Positions 9,921 to 19,463 of a DNA stretch of 64,000 nucleotides are shown here, piece by piece; positions within the stretch are counted from its first letter, which is position 1, and each line of letters opens with the position of its first letter. The translations under genes and the position numbers were made by a program. The notes beneath the pieces were generated by a model, which was not told where the DNA came from, did no database searches, and saw only the letters and a list, made by a program, of their open reading frames with translations. The stretch lies in assembly GCA_024663395.1 (NCBI GenBank), contig JANFAH010000009.1, positions 248,001 through 312,000 of the forward strand, read 5' to 3'. This DNA is from Pisolithus tinctorius. Taxonomy: Eukaryota > Basidiomycota > Agaricomycetes > Boletales > Pisolithaceae.

Positions 9921-10540
9921 TCTGCTACTGACACAAGGTGCAAATTCCAATAATGTTTACCATATTTCATGACATTATAGTAAACATTAGTTTGAATAAC
10001 CTCAAAATAATGTGTTTGACATAATGACAGAAATATCTTAAATCAAATCTGTGTAATGTTCACATCTTGTGTTGTGCAATATGCTTATGGAATCAAAGTT
10101 TTCAATCAAAATATCTCTTGCATATGTGTCATTATTGGTTTAATATAATTACATAATTATGGGAGCAACATTATTTGAAAACTAGCCTTGCAATATTTGA
10201 ATGGCAATTAGTCATATTGTTCAAATAATGTTTCCTGTATGTCATCACCACATATTGGAATTGGCATCTTGGATAATGCTTGCATTATGTGCTATGAAAT
10301 ATACAGGAGTTTTTTAAAACCAAATCAGTCATATTGTTCAAATAATGTTTTCCTGTACTTCATACCACAATATCATAATTTGCATCTCATATAATGTTCA
10401 TATCTTAAGAGGTGAAATATACAAGAGTTATTTCTGACAACACATCTTGCTCCCACATAAGTCAACGGCCCATTCCAAATGGGCCAGCAATGTTGTACAG
10501 TGTCACTACACAGAGGTGTTAGCAACAACCCCACCAGGTA
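9921..10540. repeat. AT-rich spacer with a two-copy ~117-bp tandem repeat
   Basis: GTCATATTGTTCAAATAATG occurs at 10211 and 10328. Each copy is followed by related sequence containing GAAATATACARGAGTT, giving a diverged tandem pair at about 10211-10440. No gene is present. CpG content rises sharply at about 10,490-10,540, which marks the edge of the depleted block. Confidence 0.65.
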
Positions 10541-11239
10541 GTGCTGCACGAAGTGGACAGCGGCCAGATGGATGAGCCTGAAGATGCAAACCCAGAAGTA
10601 TCAAATGGCCATATAGACAAGCCCAACACTATAGGCACATGCGGTCAACCCATTGTTGACACGACAGAAGGCGATCTACTTCTATCCGAACCCAACATCG
10701 AGACTGTCGATCTCGAAATCAATTCTACTAATCTAGAAGATGTTCGCATCATCAAAACTACACTTCAAATGCCTATCAGAAACGATCAGCACATCCAAAC
10801 GTGCAGTGGTCTGATCGCCAACATACCTGACCCTCCATACACCCATGTTACATGCTCAAATTCGTCCACTCAACATCCTGACCAAGTATTTGGTACTACA
10901 AGCACAGAAAAGAAGTTAGCACAAGGGCGAACATTCGACAACGGAGAAATCGCCTTACCATGTCCTCGCGAAGCGCAAGTGACTCCTTCAAATCAGGGCA
11001 CGCTCACTGACAAGCAAAGGTGGCTCAAGCCACTGCAAGAGGGCGAGCGAGATCATGCGCAAGCAACACAACACGAGATCTGCAACAGTCAGCACACATG
11101 GAAAGTCCCATCTGATGGGACTGGGAGCCTGGGTGAGCACGGAGGGGATACCCCTCACTGGGAGGATGGTGGGGACACTGGGAGCGTGTCGACGAAGCTG
11201 AAGATAAGAATGATCAGCACTCAAATGGCTGAGATATGA
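10541..11239 (+). CDS. Hypothetical ORF, 232 codons
   Basis: This open frame of 232 codons lies in DNA of normal CpG content. The predicted product is polar and low in hydrophobic segments, rich in Asp, Glu, Thr and Ser, with no transmembrane segment or domain that I recognise. The Met at 10541 is simply the first in the frame. An intron-containing gene model or chance openness cannot be excluded, since no homologous motif supports the frame. The following plus-strand ORFs (11374-11784 and 12000-12242) could be further exons, but I find no decisive splice pairs. Confidence 0.3.
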   Translation: MLHEVDSGQMDEPEDANPEVSNGHIDKPNTIGTCGQPIVDTTEGDLLLSEPNIETVDLEINSTNLEDVRIIKTTLQMPIRNDQHIQTCSGLIANIPDPPYTHVTCSNSSTQHPDQVFGTTSTEKKLAQGRTFDNGEIALPCPREAQVTPSNQGTLTDKQRWLKPLQEGERDHAQATQHEICNSQHTWKVPSDGTGSLGEHGGDTPHWEDGGDTGSVSTKLKIRMISTQMAEI

Positions 11240-11373
11240 AAGAACTCACCAGGTGTGGAGTTTCGGCCAAAGGATGCCAATGGCGAGCGGCACAGTGGTG
11301 GTAGTGGCAATGCTACAGGCAGCAGCGCCATCCGCTCACATGGAATAGAGAAAACGAAGGTACCTGACACCCG

Positions 11374-11784
11374 ATGTCAGAACGTCCGAGGCAAGACAGA
11401 ATGCAGCCAAATGACTCACCTGTGCTGCCCGAACCACCTTCGGACCTTATCGTGCACATCTGTATCCCCTACAGGACTCGACGTCAACGAGGAAAGATCA
11501 AAGCGAACCCTACGAAGCGTCAGCAAAGCTCGCACAAACAGAAACGCGCACCATACATCCAGTATACCCTTGCAACCACTCGAATTACCTTGTGGATGCT
11601 CTCGCCACCCCTTGGATTTCCTCTTAATGTTGCTAACACATACTCGCTGCAGGGGGTGTGTTCTGTTATCGATTTGGGACATCAATGGCCCACAAGCATC
11701 ATACGGCACTCATGCACGATGTGGCAAAGGCAAGATGACGTGCACAGCCACACATTCATCAACACCGCTCTCAGGGCTCTTTGA
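11374..11784 (+). CDS. Hypothetical ORF, 136 codons
   Basis: The predicted product has a basic Arg/Lys/Gln-rich centre (RTRRQRGKIKANPTKRQQS) and no recognised domain. It overlaps other open frames on both strands, so coding status is uncertain. The region to 12,450 contains only short frames (such as 12000-12242, an 80-codon frame with IEGGIRAIECGPPAL). Confidence 0.2.
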   Translation: MSERPRQDRMQPNDSPVLPEPPSDLIVHICIPYRTRRQRGKIKANPTKRQQSSHKQKRAPYIQYTLATTRITLWMLSPPLGFPLNVANTYSLQGVCSVIDLGHQWPTSIIRHSCTMWQRQDDVHSHTFINTALRAL

Positions 11785-12512
11785 GTCCAGCCCAAGTAGA
11801 GGGGTAGGAGGCCTGGGTCGCTTGGCAGCAGAAACATCTTCCTAGGAAAGAGTGATGAGATGACCCAGTGGATAAAGTGATATGGACCTGTGAACAGACC
11901 TGACTAGGGAGAGCACCTGTGGCGCTTTCGGCAATTTTGACGATTTGCCAGAAACAGGTTGGGGACAGAGATGACGAAGACGAGGCAGAAGCCATGTAAG
12001 TGATCAGACTTGGAGAGTGTGAATACAATCCCGAAGGCGAGTACCTTGAACTGGGCATAGAGGGTGGTATCAGAGCCATCGAATGTGGCCCACCAGCATT
12101 GACGTTGGGTGAATATCGAAAATGGTATATTGCTGAGAAGATTTTGACCGGGCATGGTCGAGATGTCTGCAGGCCATGGGAAGGGTGGGGTGGAGGCAAG
12201 AGTACGTTGCCGGGGGGACAGTATACATCTCTGTTGCTCTAGCGCATACTAGGAAGTCATCAAACATGATGCCATTACTTCTTCCACCTAGCACAATCCT
12301 GCGTCCTGCGCCTTGGGAACACGAATGGATGCCCAGAGGACACACAGATCACCTCAGCGCGTTCCGAGTCTGGATGTCTAACTCGTCACAATTCAATACA
12401 GCAATACAACACATGTTTTCTCCGAATCTGCCTAGAACTAAGGTCGTATAGAAAAAATCTCATTCGTTACAATTACAGCAGGAGTAGGAAGTAAGGGCTC
12501 AATAGCTCAGCA

Positions 12513-13526
12513 CTAAAGTTTTCTTTTTGCCCTGCCTTGGTCGGTAATTATCGTTTTCCTGGTCACCCACGATGGGTCTCCATTGTCCAATAACTTTAGA
12601 TGATATCTGGGCAACACTGGATGACAAGCGTTGATCTGAGCGTCAGCCCATTTATCACCTAACCAGATCCAGACCTGAAACGTGCCCTTGCTTCGATCTT
12701 GGTGAACATATAAGTCCACTGTATTTGGCGGGTATTTGTATGCATGGGGAACCTCAGGTGGCGAGTCCAAGGGCTGGCTGCCAGCTGACTTGTAGAAAAC
12801 AACCCACTCTTTCTTGCCCCTAATAGCCTTCCGCATGCACCTCAAAGGTGAGACTTTACCAACCAAAGGAACCAAAGGAGGGGCTTCCGGCTGTGACTCT
12901 ACAACCACAACGGGGGGCGAGTTTGTCACCGGTCCAGGCGCGTGGAGAGAGCTGAATGAGAAAACAGGAGCAGGCTGATTGTGGGTTGGGATGGCTGAGA
13001 TTTGTGACTTCGTACCACTCAAACCTTCTGTTGTGGTGGGAAGCTTGTCCGGAGGACGAGTAACTACGATTGGTATTGCATCCTTCCCAGAAGCCTGACA
13101 AGGGCCTTGGGAGTGGACGGTCTCCACATGATCCTGAACACCAGTGGTGGATTCGGAGTCATCACTACCAGTGAGACTGCCGAGAGAGGTGAGAGAGGAC
13201 AGAGTCGAGCAAGGGGCCACCAGTCCAGATCTTGCTAGAGGGTTGACAATGCCACTGAGATGGTTGCTAGTCGAGTCAATAATTTGGGCCACAGGTGAGG
13301 TCACTGAAGGAGATGCCTGGGCAGTGGCTACAAATTTTGTGTTTACAAAGGTGCGACCCTCAGTTGGACCTGCCAGCGGGTTGGGGGTCATGTAAGGAAT
13401 GGGCAGTTTGCAAGTAGACGAGGAAAGGCCTGTAGTATTACCCTCAAACGGACATCGTATGCCTGGCATAACCTCTGAACTGTACTTCGTTCGAGATGGA
13501 TGAGCAGCTGTGGCTTGATTGTGCAA
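12513..13526 (-). CDS. Uncharacterised protein, 337 aa
   Basis: A single uninterrupted 337-codon frame on the minus strand. The N-terminal two thirds are Ser/Thr/Pro-rich and probably disordered (STLSSLTSLGSLTGSDDSES, PPVVVVESQPEAPPLVPL). The last ~100 residues look like a compact domain: KKEWVVFYKSAG, YKYPPNTVDLYVHQD, FQVWIWLGDKW, then CHPVLPRYHLKLLDNG and PSWVTRKT. I have the impression of similar C-termini in predicted basidiomycete proteins, but I cannot assign a function. It ends with a basic tail (GRAKRKL). It may be a complete intronless gene or the last exon of the minus-strand gene upstream. Confidence 0.5.
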   Translation of the reverse strand: MHNQATAAHPSRTKYSSEVMPGIRCPFEGNTTGLSSSTCKLPIPYMTPNPLAGPTEGRTFVNTKFVATAQASPSVTSPVAQIIDSTSNHLSGIVNPLARSGLVAPCSTLSSLTSLGSLTGSDDSESTTGVQDHVETVHSQGPCQASGKDAIPIVVTRPPDKLPTTTEGLSGTKSQISAIPTHNQPAPVFSFSSLHAPGPVTNSPPVVVVESQPEAPPLVPLVGKVSPLRCMRKAIRGKKEWVVFYKSAGSQPLDSPPEVPHAYKYPPNTVDLYVHQDRSKGTFQVWIWLGDKWADAQINACHPVLPRYHLKLLDNGDPSWVTRKTIITDQGRAKRKL

Positions 13527-13529
13527 TCC

Positions 13530-14089
13530 ACCATGCCTACCATTTTATATGGTAAATGACGATGTAAACTTGAGTGGCTTAGTAGACATACCCATTATGA
13601 GATGGTGAAACAGAGTAATTTGTGAGCAAATGCTTTGATGATCCAAGACGGCTTCGAGTAATAGATGGATGATAGCTAAAGGAAGGTGTGAACAACAAAG
13701 CACAAGCATTGGCCTAGTGATACGAACTTTGCGATGCTCGAGTAGGAAAGATGCGGCTTGGAACACTGGCGGCGGATGGGAAATACCTGCCTCAAGATAG
13801 GGACTTCCTACCTGAAGTTAGCTTCAGAACAAACTAGGACACATGTCTCACATCTCGCTCAAGGGAAACACCAGAACGACAGGGGGTCTTGGCAAAGAAT
13901 GTGCGAGGAGAAGGTGGCTCTAACATCGCTTTTACCAGAAAGCGTTGAGAGGGTGTAAGAAACGACTGATGGTAGCGGAGAGTGGCAATGGGATGAGAGA
14001 GAGCCTGAAAGGCATTGGAAAAAGTAAGTTTGAGTTCCCACGCCTTGTGGGTTATTGGAACAAAACCCCACCCCCGTCGTCCTCGTCAT
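13530..14089. other. Spacer, no gene seen
   Basis: Only short unrecognised frames are present. It includes a 48-bp segment at 14017-14064 that recurs, about 83% identical by eye, at 29743-29790 in the same orientation. Confidence 0.4.
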
Positions 14090-15040
14090 TTCAGTGGTTC
14101 TGAACACATCCTGTAACAGAAACATCTTCATGAGGTAATCGGAGCTCTGAGTGTGATGTTGAAAGACACATGGCATCGTCTAAGTCAGTCATCATGGCCT
14201 GGTTGAAAAGGGAAGAGGCGATATCAGCCCTGCTCGTTGGATGGATGGACCACCGATGTAGCCTGATCAAGAAAACATGCCCTGCGCAACTGAGGCATGC
14301 GTGCCTGTTACTGAAACTTCGTCCAAAGGCCATGAGCAAGGTGGAGAGATATGCCACGATCGGGATGTCCTGTTGGACAGAGCTCTAGTACTGTGCGTCC
14401 AAGCGGGATGGCTTCTTCTTCCAAGCCATCGACTACCCGAAGCTTGGCATGTCTATTGAACAGACAGAGAGCAAGTTCACGGAGGGATGAAGACCAATCA
14501 GGACCAATCGTTGAGAACCGATCAGAATGTCCAGGGGGATGTCGTTCTGAAGCTTGATGGAGCAAGTCACTCACCTCCCCCCCCAAGTTGTGGATCACAG
14601 CCTTTTTCGCAAACCTCCTCCTGAGGTCGCAAGCAAGGTTGTGAAGAGGTATGCCATGGTCAGGATGGCCTGGCAGACAGAGCTCTAGTCCTGTGCATCT
14701 GAGTATAATACCCCTTGATTTTCATATCTATTCGAGAGACAGAGAACAAGTTCACGGAGCGACGAAGACCAATGTTGATGCCCAGGGGGACATAGTTCCA
14801 ACGCTGCACGGAACAGCTCAATCGTTCCCTCCAACTCGCATATGGTAGCCTGTTTCATGAAACTCTTCGAGCGGTCGCAAGCAAAATTGTGGAGAGATGA
14901 GGGAAACGTTGCCTGTTGAAGCCACCAGGATAATATACACAGTGGAAATGGTTCTGCGATCAAACCAGGTTCAGTGGTCAGTTGCAATAAGATAGGAATA
15001 GTTGAACCATACATTATCCTTGGAAACGACAAAATAACGG
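14090..15040 (-). pseudogene. Decayed TPR-repeat protein gene (CHAT/STAND-associated type)
   Basis: The minus strand encodes repeated units of the basidiomycete tetratricopeptide family usually found next to CHAT or NB-ARC domains. Recognisable unit words are ALELCPPGHQHWSSSLREL, LCLSNRYENQG, VLELCPTGHPDRGISL and LRELALCLFNRH. In that family the unit reads roughly LxPPGHPDRxxSLxxLAxxLxxRFxxxGxxxDLDEAI. Successive units lie in different frames (14685-15032, then 14308-14598, then 14091-14357) with stops between them, and no catalytic or nucleotide-binding domain is visible. Such proteins are thought to act as protein-interaction arms of signalling or programmed-death systems. Here only a repeat fossil remains. 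Confidence 0.7.
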
Positions 15041-17599
15041 GGTGAGCGATCTTGAGTGATCAGAACATGCATTCATCATTGGCATCAGATGTTGCATAGT
15101 CATGCCTGCCAGATATGATAGCACGAGAAGGAAAACTGAGCAATGAACAACAATCTACTAATGCTAAGGCTCGACACGAGTACATTGAGAGGTGACATGT
15201 ACCAGGGGCCAAGCATGCACACGCCTGCAAGTAGTAACAGCTATCCACAAGTACACCACAGAACGCGTTCCTTCTAATAGGATAATGATCCAAGCCTAAG
15301 AACTGCATACCTCGCTACTTGCAAGCCTCCTCCCTTTCATGCCCTTGAATTTCTCCACTACCCTAGAAATGTGTGATATGTTCTGCATGGAGTACAAGCG
15401 AGGGGATGAACTGTAACTTACCTCAAAACAGCCTCCGTGTGTGATAAATCCACCTCTGGAAGTATGTTGAGCCTGACTTTATCATCGTCATCCAGATTGA
15501 GGAGCCAGGTACTATCATAGAAGTTGCTCGGTAAGCCTGGGACTGCTGCACCTGCTGATTCCACCTGGCGTGAAGGGACCTGCGTATGTGGGAAAGCACC
15601 ACATTTGGCTCGGCCATTCACATTGAACCAGGTGGAAAGATGAATAAGATCAAACACTTGTAACCAATCGGTAGCCATCTGAGAGCGCCAGTTCAGTCGC
15701 GTAATGGCATATTGCTTCAAACCAGGCAGGTGGTTGGACTCGTCGCCACTCATTGCATCATGGGGCAGGGTTTTCCAAAGGGGCTTAAAGTGCGCAAGGT
15801 CCAGATGTGCCGAGCAAGCATTTGCCCGACGATGTCGCAGCTATGAAAGGCAGCCAGAATTCAGCAGAGTCCTATGCCATGTCAGAAGAAATCTTACCGT
15901 GTGGCATCTCTGATCTCTTTCATTCTCCTTTTCTTCGTCACGCTTAATTTGCAGCTGCTCGTCATCAGGGTCACTATCGGCTTGCAAATCCATGTACTGC
16001 ACACGTAGGGTGCACAGGTGAGTCTGGAAGACTTTCTTAATAGTGCTTTTGTTTGGAGAACCATACCATCCACATTCAAAGAAGTGAGATGCAAAGACTT
16101 CTGTAGCACGTTTGTTCCAGTCCGAAGAAAGCGGGTCCTTGGAAGTCCAAACGGAAGTCCTCAGCAGTGGGCCCTCCACGCCCTGTAGCAGCATATAGTG
16201 CAGTTTCTTGTGATGACGCAATGCTTGCCATTGGAAAAGGACGCCACTTGTTCCCTCGACCTAGTAGGTGGACTGCATGCTGCCGCACGTTCTCCTGTAA
16301 GACATTAATCCTAGTATCAAGATACATCACCCAGGGTGCTAGACCTACCTGTAAAACGAGCATCACACCATCTCGGTATTTTCGTTCATAGTTGGGCACC
16401 TGCTCTTCCTCAGGGTTAAGCATGGGGTTGGCAGGTGTGACTGTAGATAGCCCTTTCGGGGCTGGAGACGATTTTTCCATGGCTCCCTGCGTCACTATAG
16501 CATCACGCAAGTCTAGCACTGCGGACATGAGTACGATTAGATCTGCCTTTGTCACGGACTGGTTCTGAAAATTCATGAACATATGCAGCATAGCTTCGTA
16601 CAGCAGTACAGACCTGGTCGCCTCCCAAGAGCTGCTCGAGAGCCACGTCCTGCATACAGCTACTTCAGTACATGTTATGAGGAAGGAATGTTGGGGCGAG
16701 ATCATACCATACACCTATTACTTGCCTTATCTGAAGGCTGCTGTCCTGCAAATCCCTGGCTTACACCTGGGTTCTCTGATGTATGCCCGCTAAAACCGAT
16801 GGGCTCATCTTCGCCATCGCAGTCTGCCACATAGCCTCTCCAATCTTCATCGTAATCTTCGGTATCAACATCGTTATGTCTGCATTCCATGGCATGGTCA
16901 TCGTGGGAACTGGGCACTTGGGACTTGTCAGCAGCTGCTGAACCATACCCTTCATCGTTATGTTCAACATCTCCATATTCCATTACACACTCGTCATGGA
17001 AATCGGCTACTTGGAATTCGTCAGTAGAAAACAGTGGCAACGGGTCAATAGACACAGTACCAGGTTGAGGAGATGGGGAAGGTCCTCCACCGCTCTCCTT
17101 TCGATTGTGGATGTCACTCCCATAAGGCCCTGATTTTATAGGGCAAGTATCCTGCCATCCCGGGGATCGCTGGCTCACATTGGGATTTCTGCTAGAATCA
17201 GCAAGCCCAGCATCGTTGTCATGGAAACCAGGCACTCGGGATTGGTCTGTAGCTACCATACCATAACCTTCATCGCCATCTTCGACGTTGACATTATCCA
17301 TGCAATCATAATGAAAATCGGGCACTTGTAAGTTGTCAGCAACAAGCAGCAGCAAAAAGCCAATAGACAGTACCAGGATGTGAAACCAAATTATCCAGTG
17401 GGAACTCAGGTCTATCGGCGACAAGACCTGGTAGCGAGTCTATGGTCACAGTCACAACAGGTGATGACAGGTGATCGCAAGCCAGCAATGACGGAGTCAT
17501 CGAAGGATGTGCTATTGTCGTAGGTGCAAGGGCATCATCTTGCCAATGATCGTTGTCCAGCTCCACACCAGCAATGCCAGCGTCTGACTGAGCCGATTC

Positions 17600-18430
17600 G
17601 TTCGCACAAGCAGAAACTGAAAAATCATGCATCGACGGTGTTGGGCAGTTTTCATGCATGGTAGCAGGTGTGGGCATGCCAGACGCTTGGCTGCCATCGA
17701 AAACAGGGTAGTACTGATTTCGTGGAGTTCTAGACATCAAACCGGGTATACCATCCTCACCGAATCGTGGGTGACATACAGACTGTGGGGAAGTTCTCTC
17801 TGCTGGAGGTAGTTGGTCTGTAGAAGTCAGGAGCGATGAACTGGGAAGCGATGGGCAGGGAAGCAGATGATGGCCAGGCATTGATGAGATGGATGAGAAT
17901 TGACCATTCATGTCTGGCGGTGCCTCAGAAATCAACAGAGGCATGACATTACGGTTGGAGGTAGATTCGTTCCGTTGTGCATTAGACCCAACATCATGTG
18001 GCAGCCTTCCAGAGGGGTCCATCATTTGGGTCAGGATCGAGTTCATTATGAGGACGAGGTGCCCTGCCGTCATCGGAAATGGGGTAATGCTGGTTTTGTA
18101 GAATACTAGACACTGGACCAGGTCTGCTGTCCTCACCCGGCGAGTTGGGAGGCCCTGGGTGATGTACAGACCATGCAATCTGCATATGCAGAATTCTCTC
18201 CTCCGGAGGTTGCAATTGATCCTGGTCCGTAAAAGTCAGGAGCAACGAACTGGGCAGCGACGGGCAGGGGAGTGGGAGAGGCCCAGGCGTTGATGAGATG
18301 GATGAGAATCGATCATTCAAGTCTTGTGGTGCCTCAGGGGACAACATAGGTATGACAGTATCGTTGGAGGTAGATTCATTCCATTGAGCATTAGACCTGG
18401 TGTCTTGCTGCAGGCTTCCAGAGGGCCTGT
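17600..18430. repeat. Intragenic tandem duplication, ~410-bp period
   Basis: Two units encode parallel protein runs on the minus strand: SNAQWNESTSN...SSISSTPG...LPCPSLPSS...PPEERI and SNAQRNESTSN...SSISSMPG...LPCPSLPSS...PPAERT. The nucleotide phrase GTTGGAGGTAGATTC recurs at 17954 and 18363, which sets the period. The copies have diverged considerably. Confidence 0.7.
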
Positions 18431-19128
18431 CGTTCAGATCGGAATGTGTTTCACCGTGAGGACTTGTGTTGGCTCTGTGAGTTCGTCCTTGGCCAGCTAA
18501 ATGTAGTGTTGCCATTGCACCCATGAATATCTCTCGGGGCATCGGAAATCTGAAAGTGAAGGTATGGATGGCTTGGCTCCCCTCCATGTCAACTTCCTGA
18601 AGTTGGGCCGAAGAATCCTATTATACGAATAAAAAATACATAAATGTATTGGCAAGGTGGCCTGTCATCTGGAATGACGTACCGTGCTCTTGGTGCAATT
18701 GGAATTATCCGTTCCAGTATCCTGTGCAGTACGAATGGAATCCTGTTCTAATCTTAACCTAGGCCCCTTCACAGTATGGGGTTTCACTATGGGTCCATGA
18801 GAGCTCGTGCTGGAAACAGTATGGCTGGTCTTCATCTTCTTCATGGGGTGGGAACTGGTCGTACGTTTTGCCATACCATTAAGTCCAATTGGTGGGGTAG
18901 GAGACCTGGGCCTCTTGGACATAGAATGCGGCGGTGGGGTAGGAAATCTGGGCCACTCGACAGTAGAGCCTAGACGAGAACTAGTTTCCTATAACAGAAT
19001 GAATCAGCAAAGATAAGACGGCCACACCTGAAGTGGCCAAACACTACATACCTTGATATGTCCATGGTGCAGTCCGACAGGTGCACCAATGCTGCCAAGG
19101 GCATCATGTCATGAAGAGGTGAATGGCT

Positions 19129-19416
19129 TGGTATCTGCCCCATCCACAGAGATTGGATCGTCTCCTAGAGTTACGCTGGGCACCTCTGAAGTAGGTGGCT
19201 CAGTATCCGCCTCGTCCATGGGACTTGGATTATCCGCTGGAGTTGTGCCAGGCACTTCTGAAGTAGGTGGCTCAGTATTCGCCTCGTCCACGGGACTTGG
19301 ATCATCTGCTGAGGTTGCATCGGGCACCTCAGAAGTAAGTGGCTTGGTATCTGCCCCATCCATAGAACTTGGATCGCCTGCTAGAATTGCATTGGGAACC
19401 TCTGACAGCTCAAGAC
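19129..19416. repeat. Four-copy in-frame tandem repeat, exactly 72 bp
   Basis: Units start at 19129, 19201, 19273 and 19345. On the minus strand each encodes 24 residues of the form SEVPxxxxxDDPSPxDEADTEPPT. The multiple-of-three period and conserved acidic/Pro character fit a repeat that expanded inside a coding exon. Confidence 0.85.
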
Positions 19417-19463
19417 GTCGCAAAGTTCTCTCCTTTTGGACTTGTTGAGCAAGCTTGTACAGC

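Larger units (their letters stand above)
15310..19463 (-). pseudogene. Multi-exon gene of an uncharacterised basidiomycete family, apparently broken
   Basis: Reading leftwards: an exon RRTFELYKLAQQVQKE (after an acceptor near 19,476) with four 24-residue repeats; a basic, nuclear-type exon (SKRPRSPTPP, 18665-18922); long acidic Ser/Pro-rich exons (16702-18587); then the conserved part. The conserved part contains ENVRQHAVHLLGRGNKWRPF, EDFRLDFQ, DWNKRATEVFASHFFECGW, VFQTHLCTLRVQYMDL, AMSGDESNHLPGLKQYAI, LNWRS and GLPSNFYDSTWL. Good introns are visible, e.g. 16295-16348 (GTAGGT...TTACAG) and about 15842-15898. Between EDFRLDFQ and DWNKRAT the frame shifts by one base near 16,140, with no plausible intron, which suggests a lesion. 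I associate this layout with a family repeated in Agaricomycete genomes; its function is not known to me. Confidence 0.6.

Noticed and set aside
19053..19448. 131-codon plus-strand ORF with Ser/Thr repeats
   Set aside because: It is the antisense shadow of the 72-bp repeat that is read sensibly on the minus strand as SEVP...DDPSP units.
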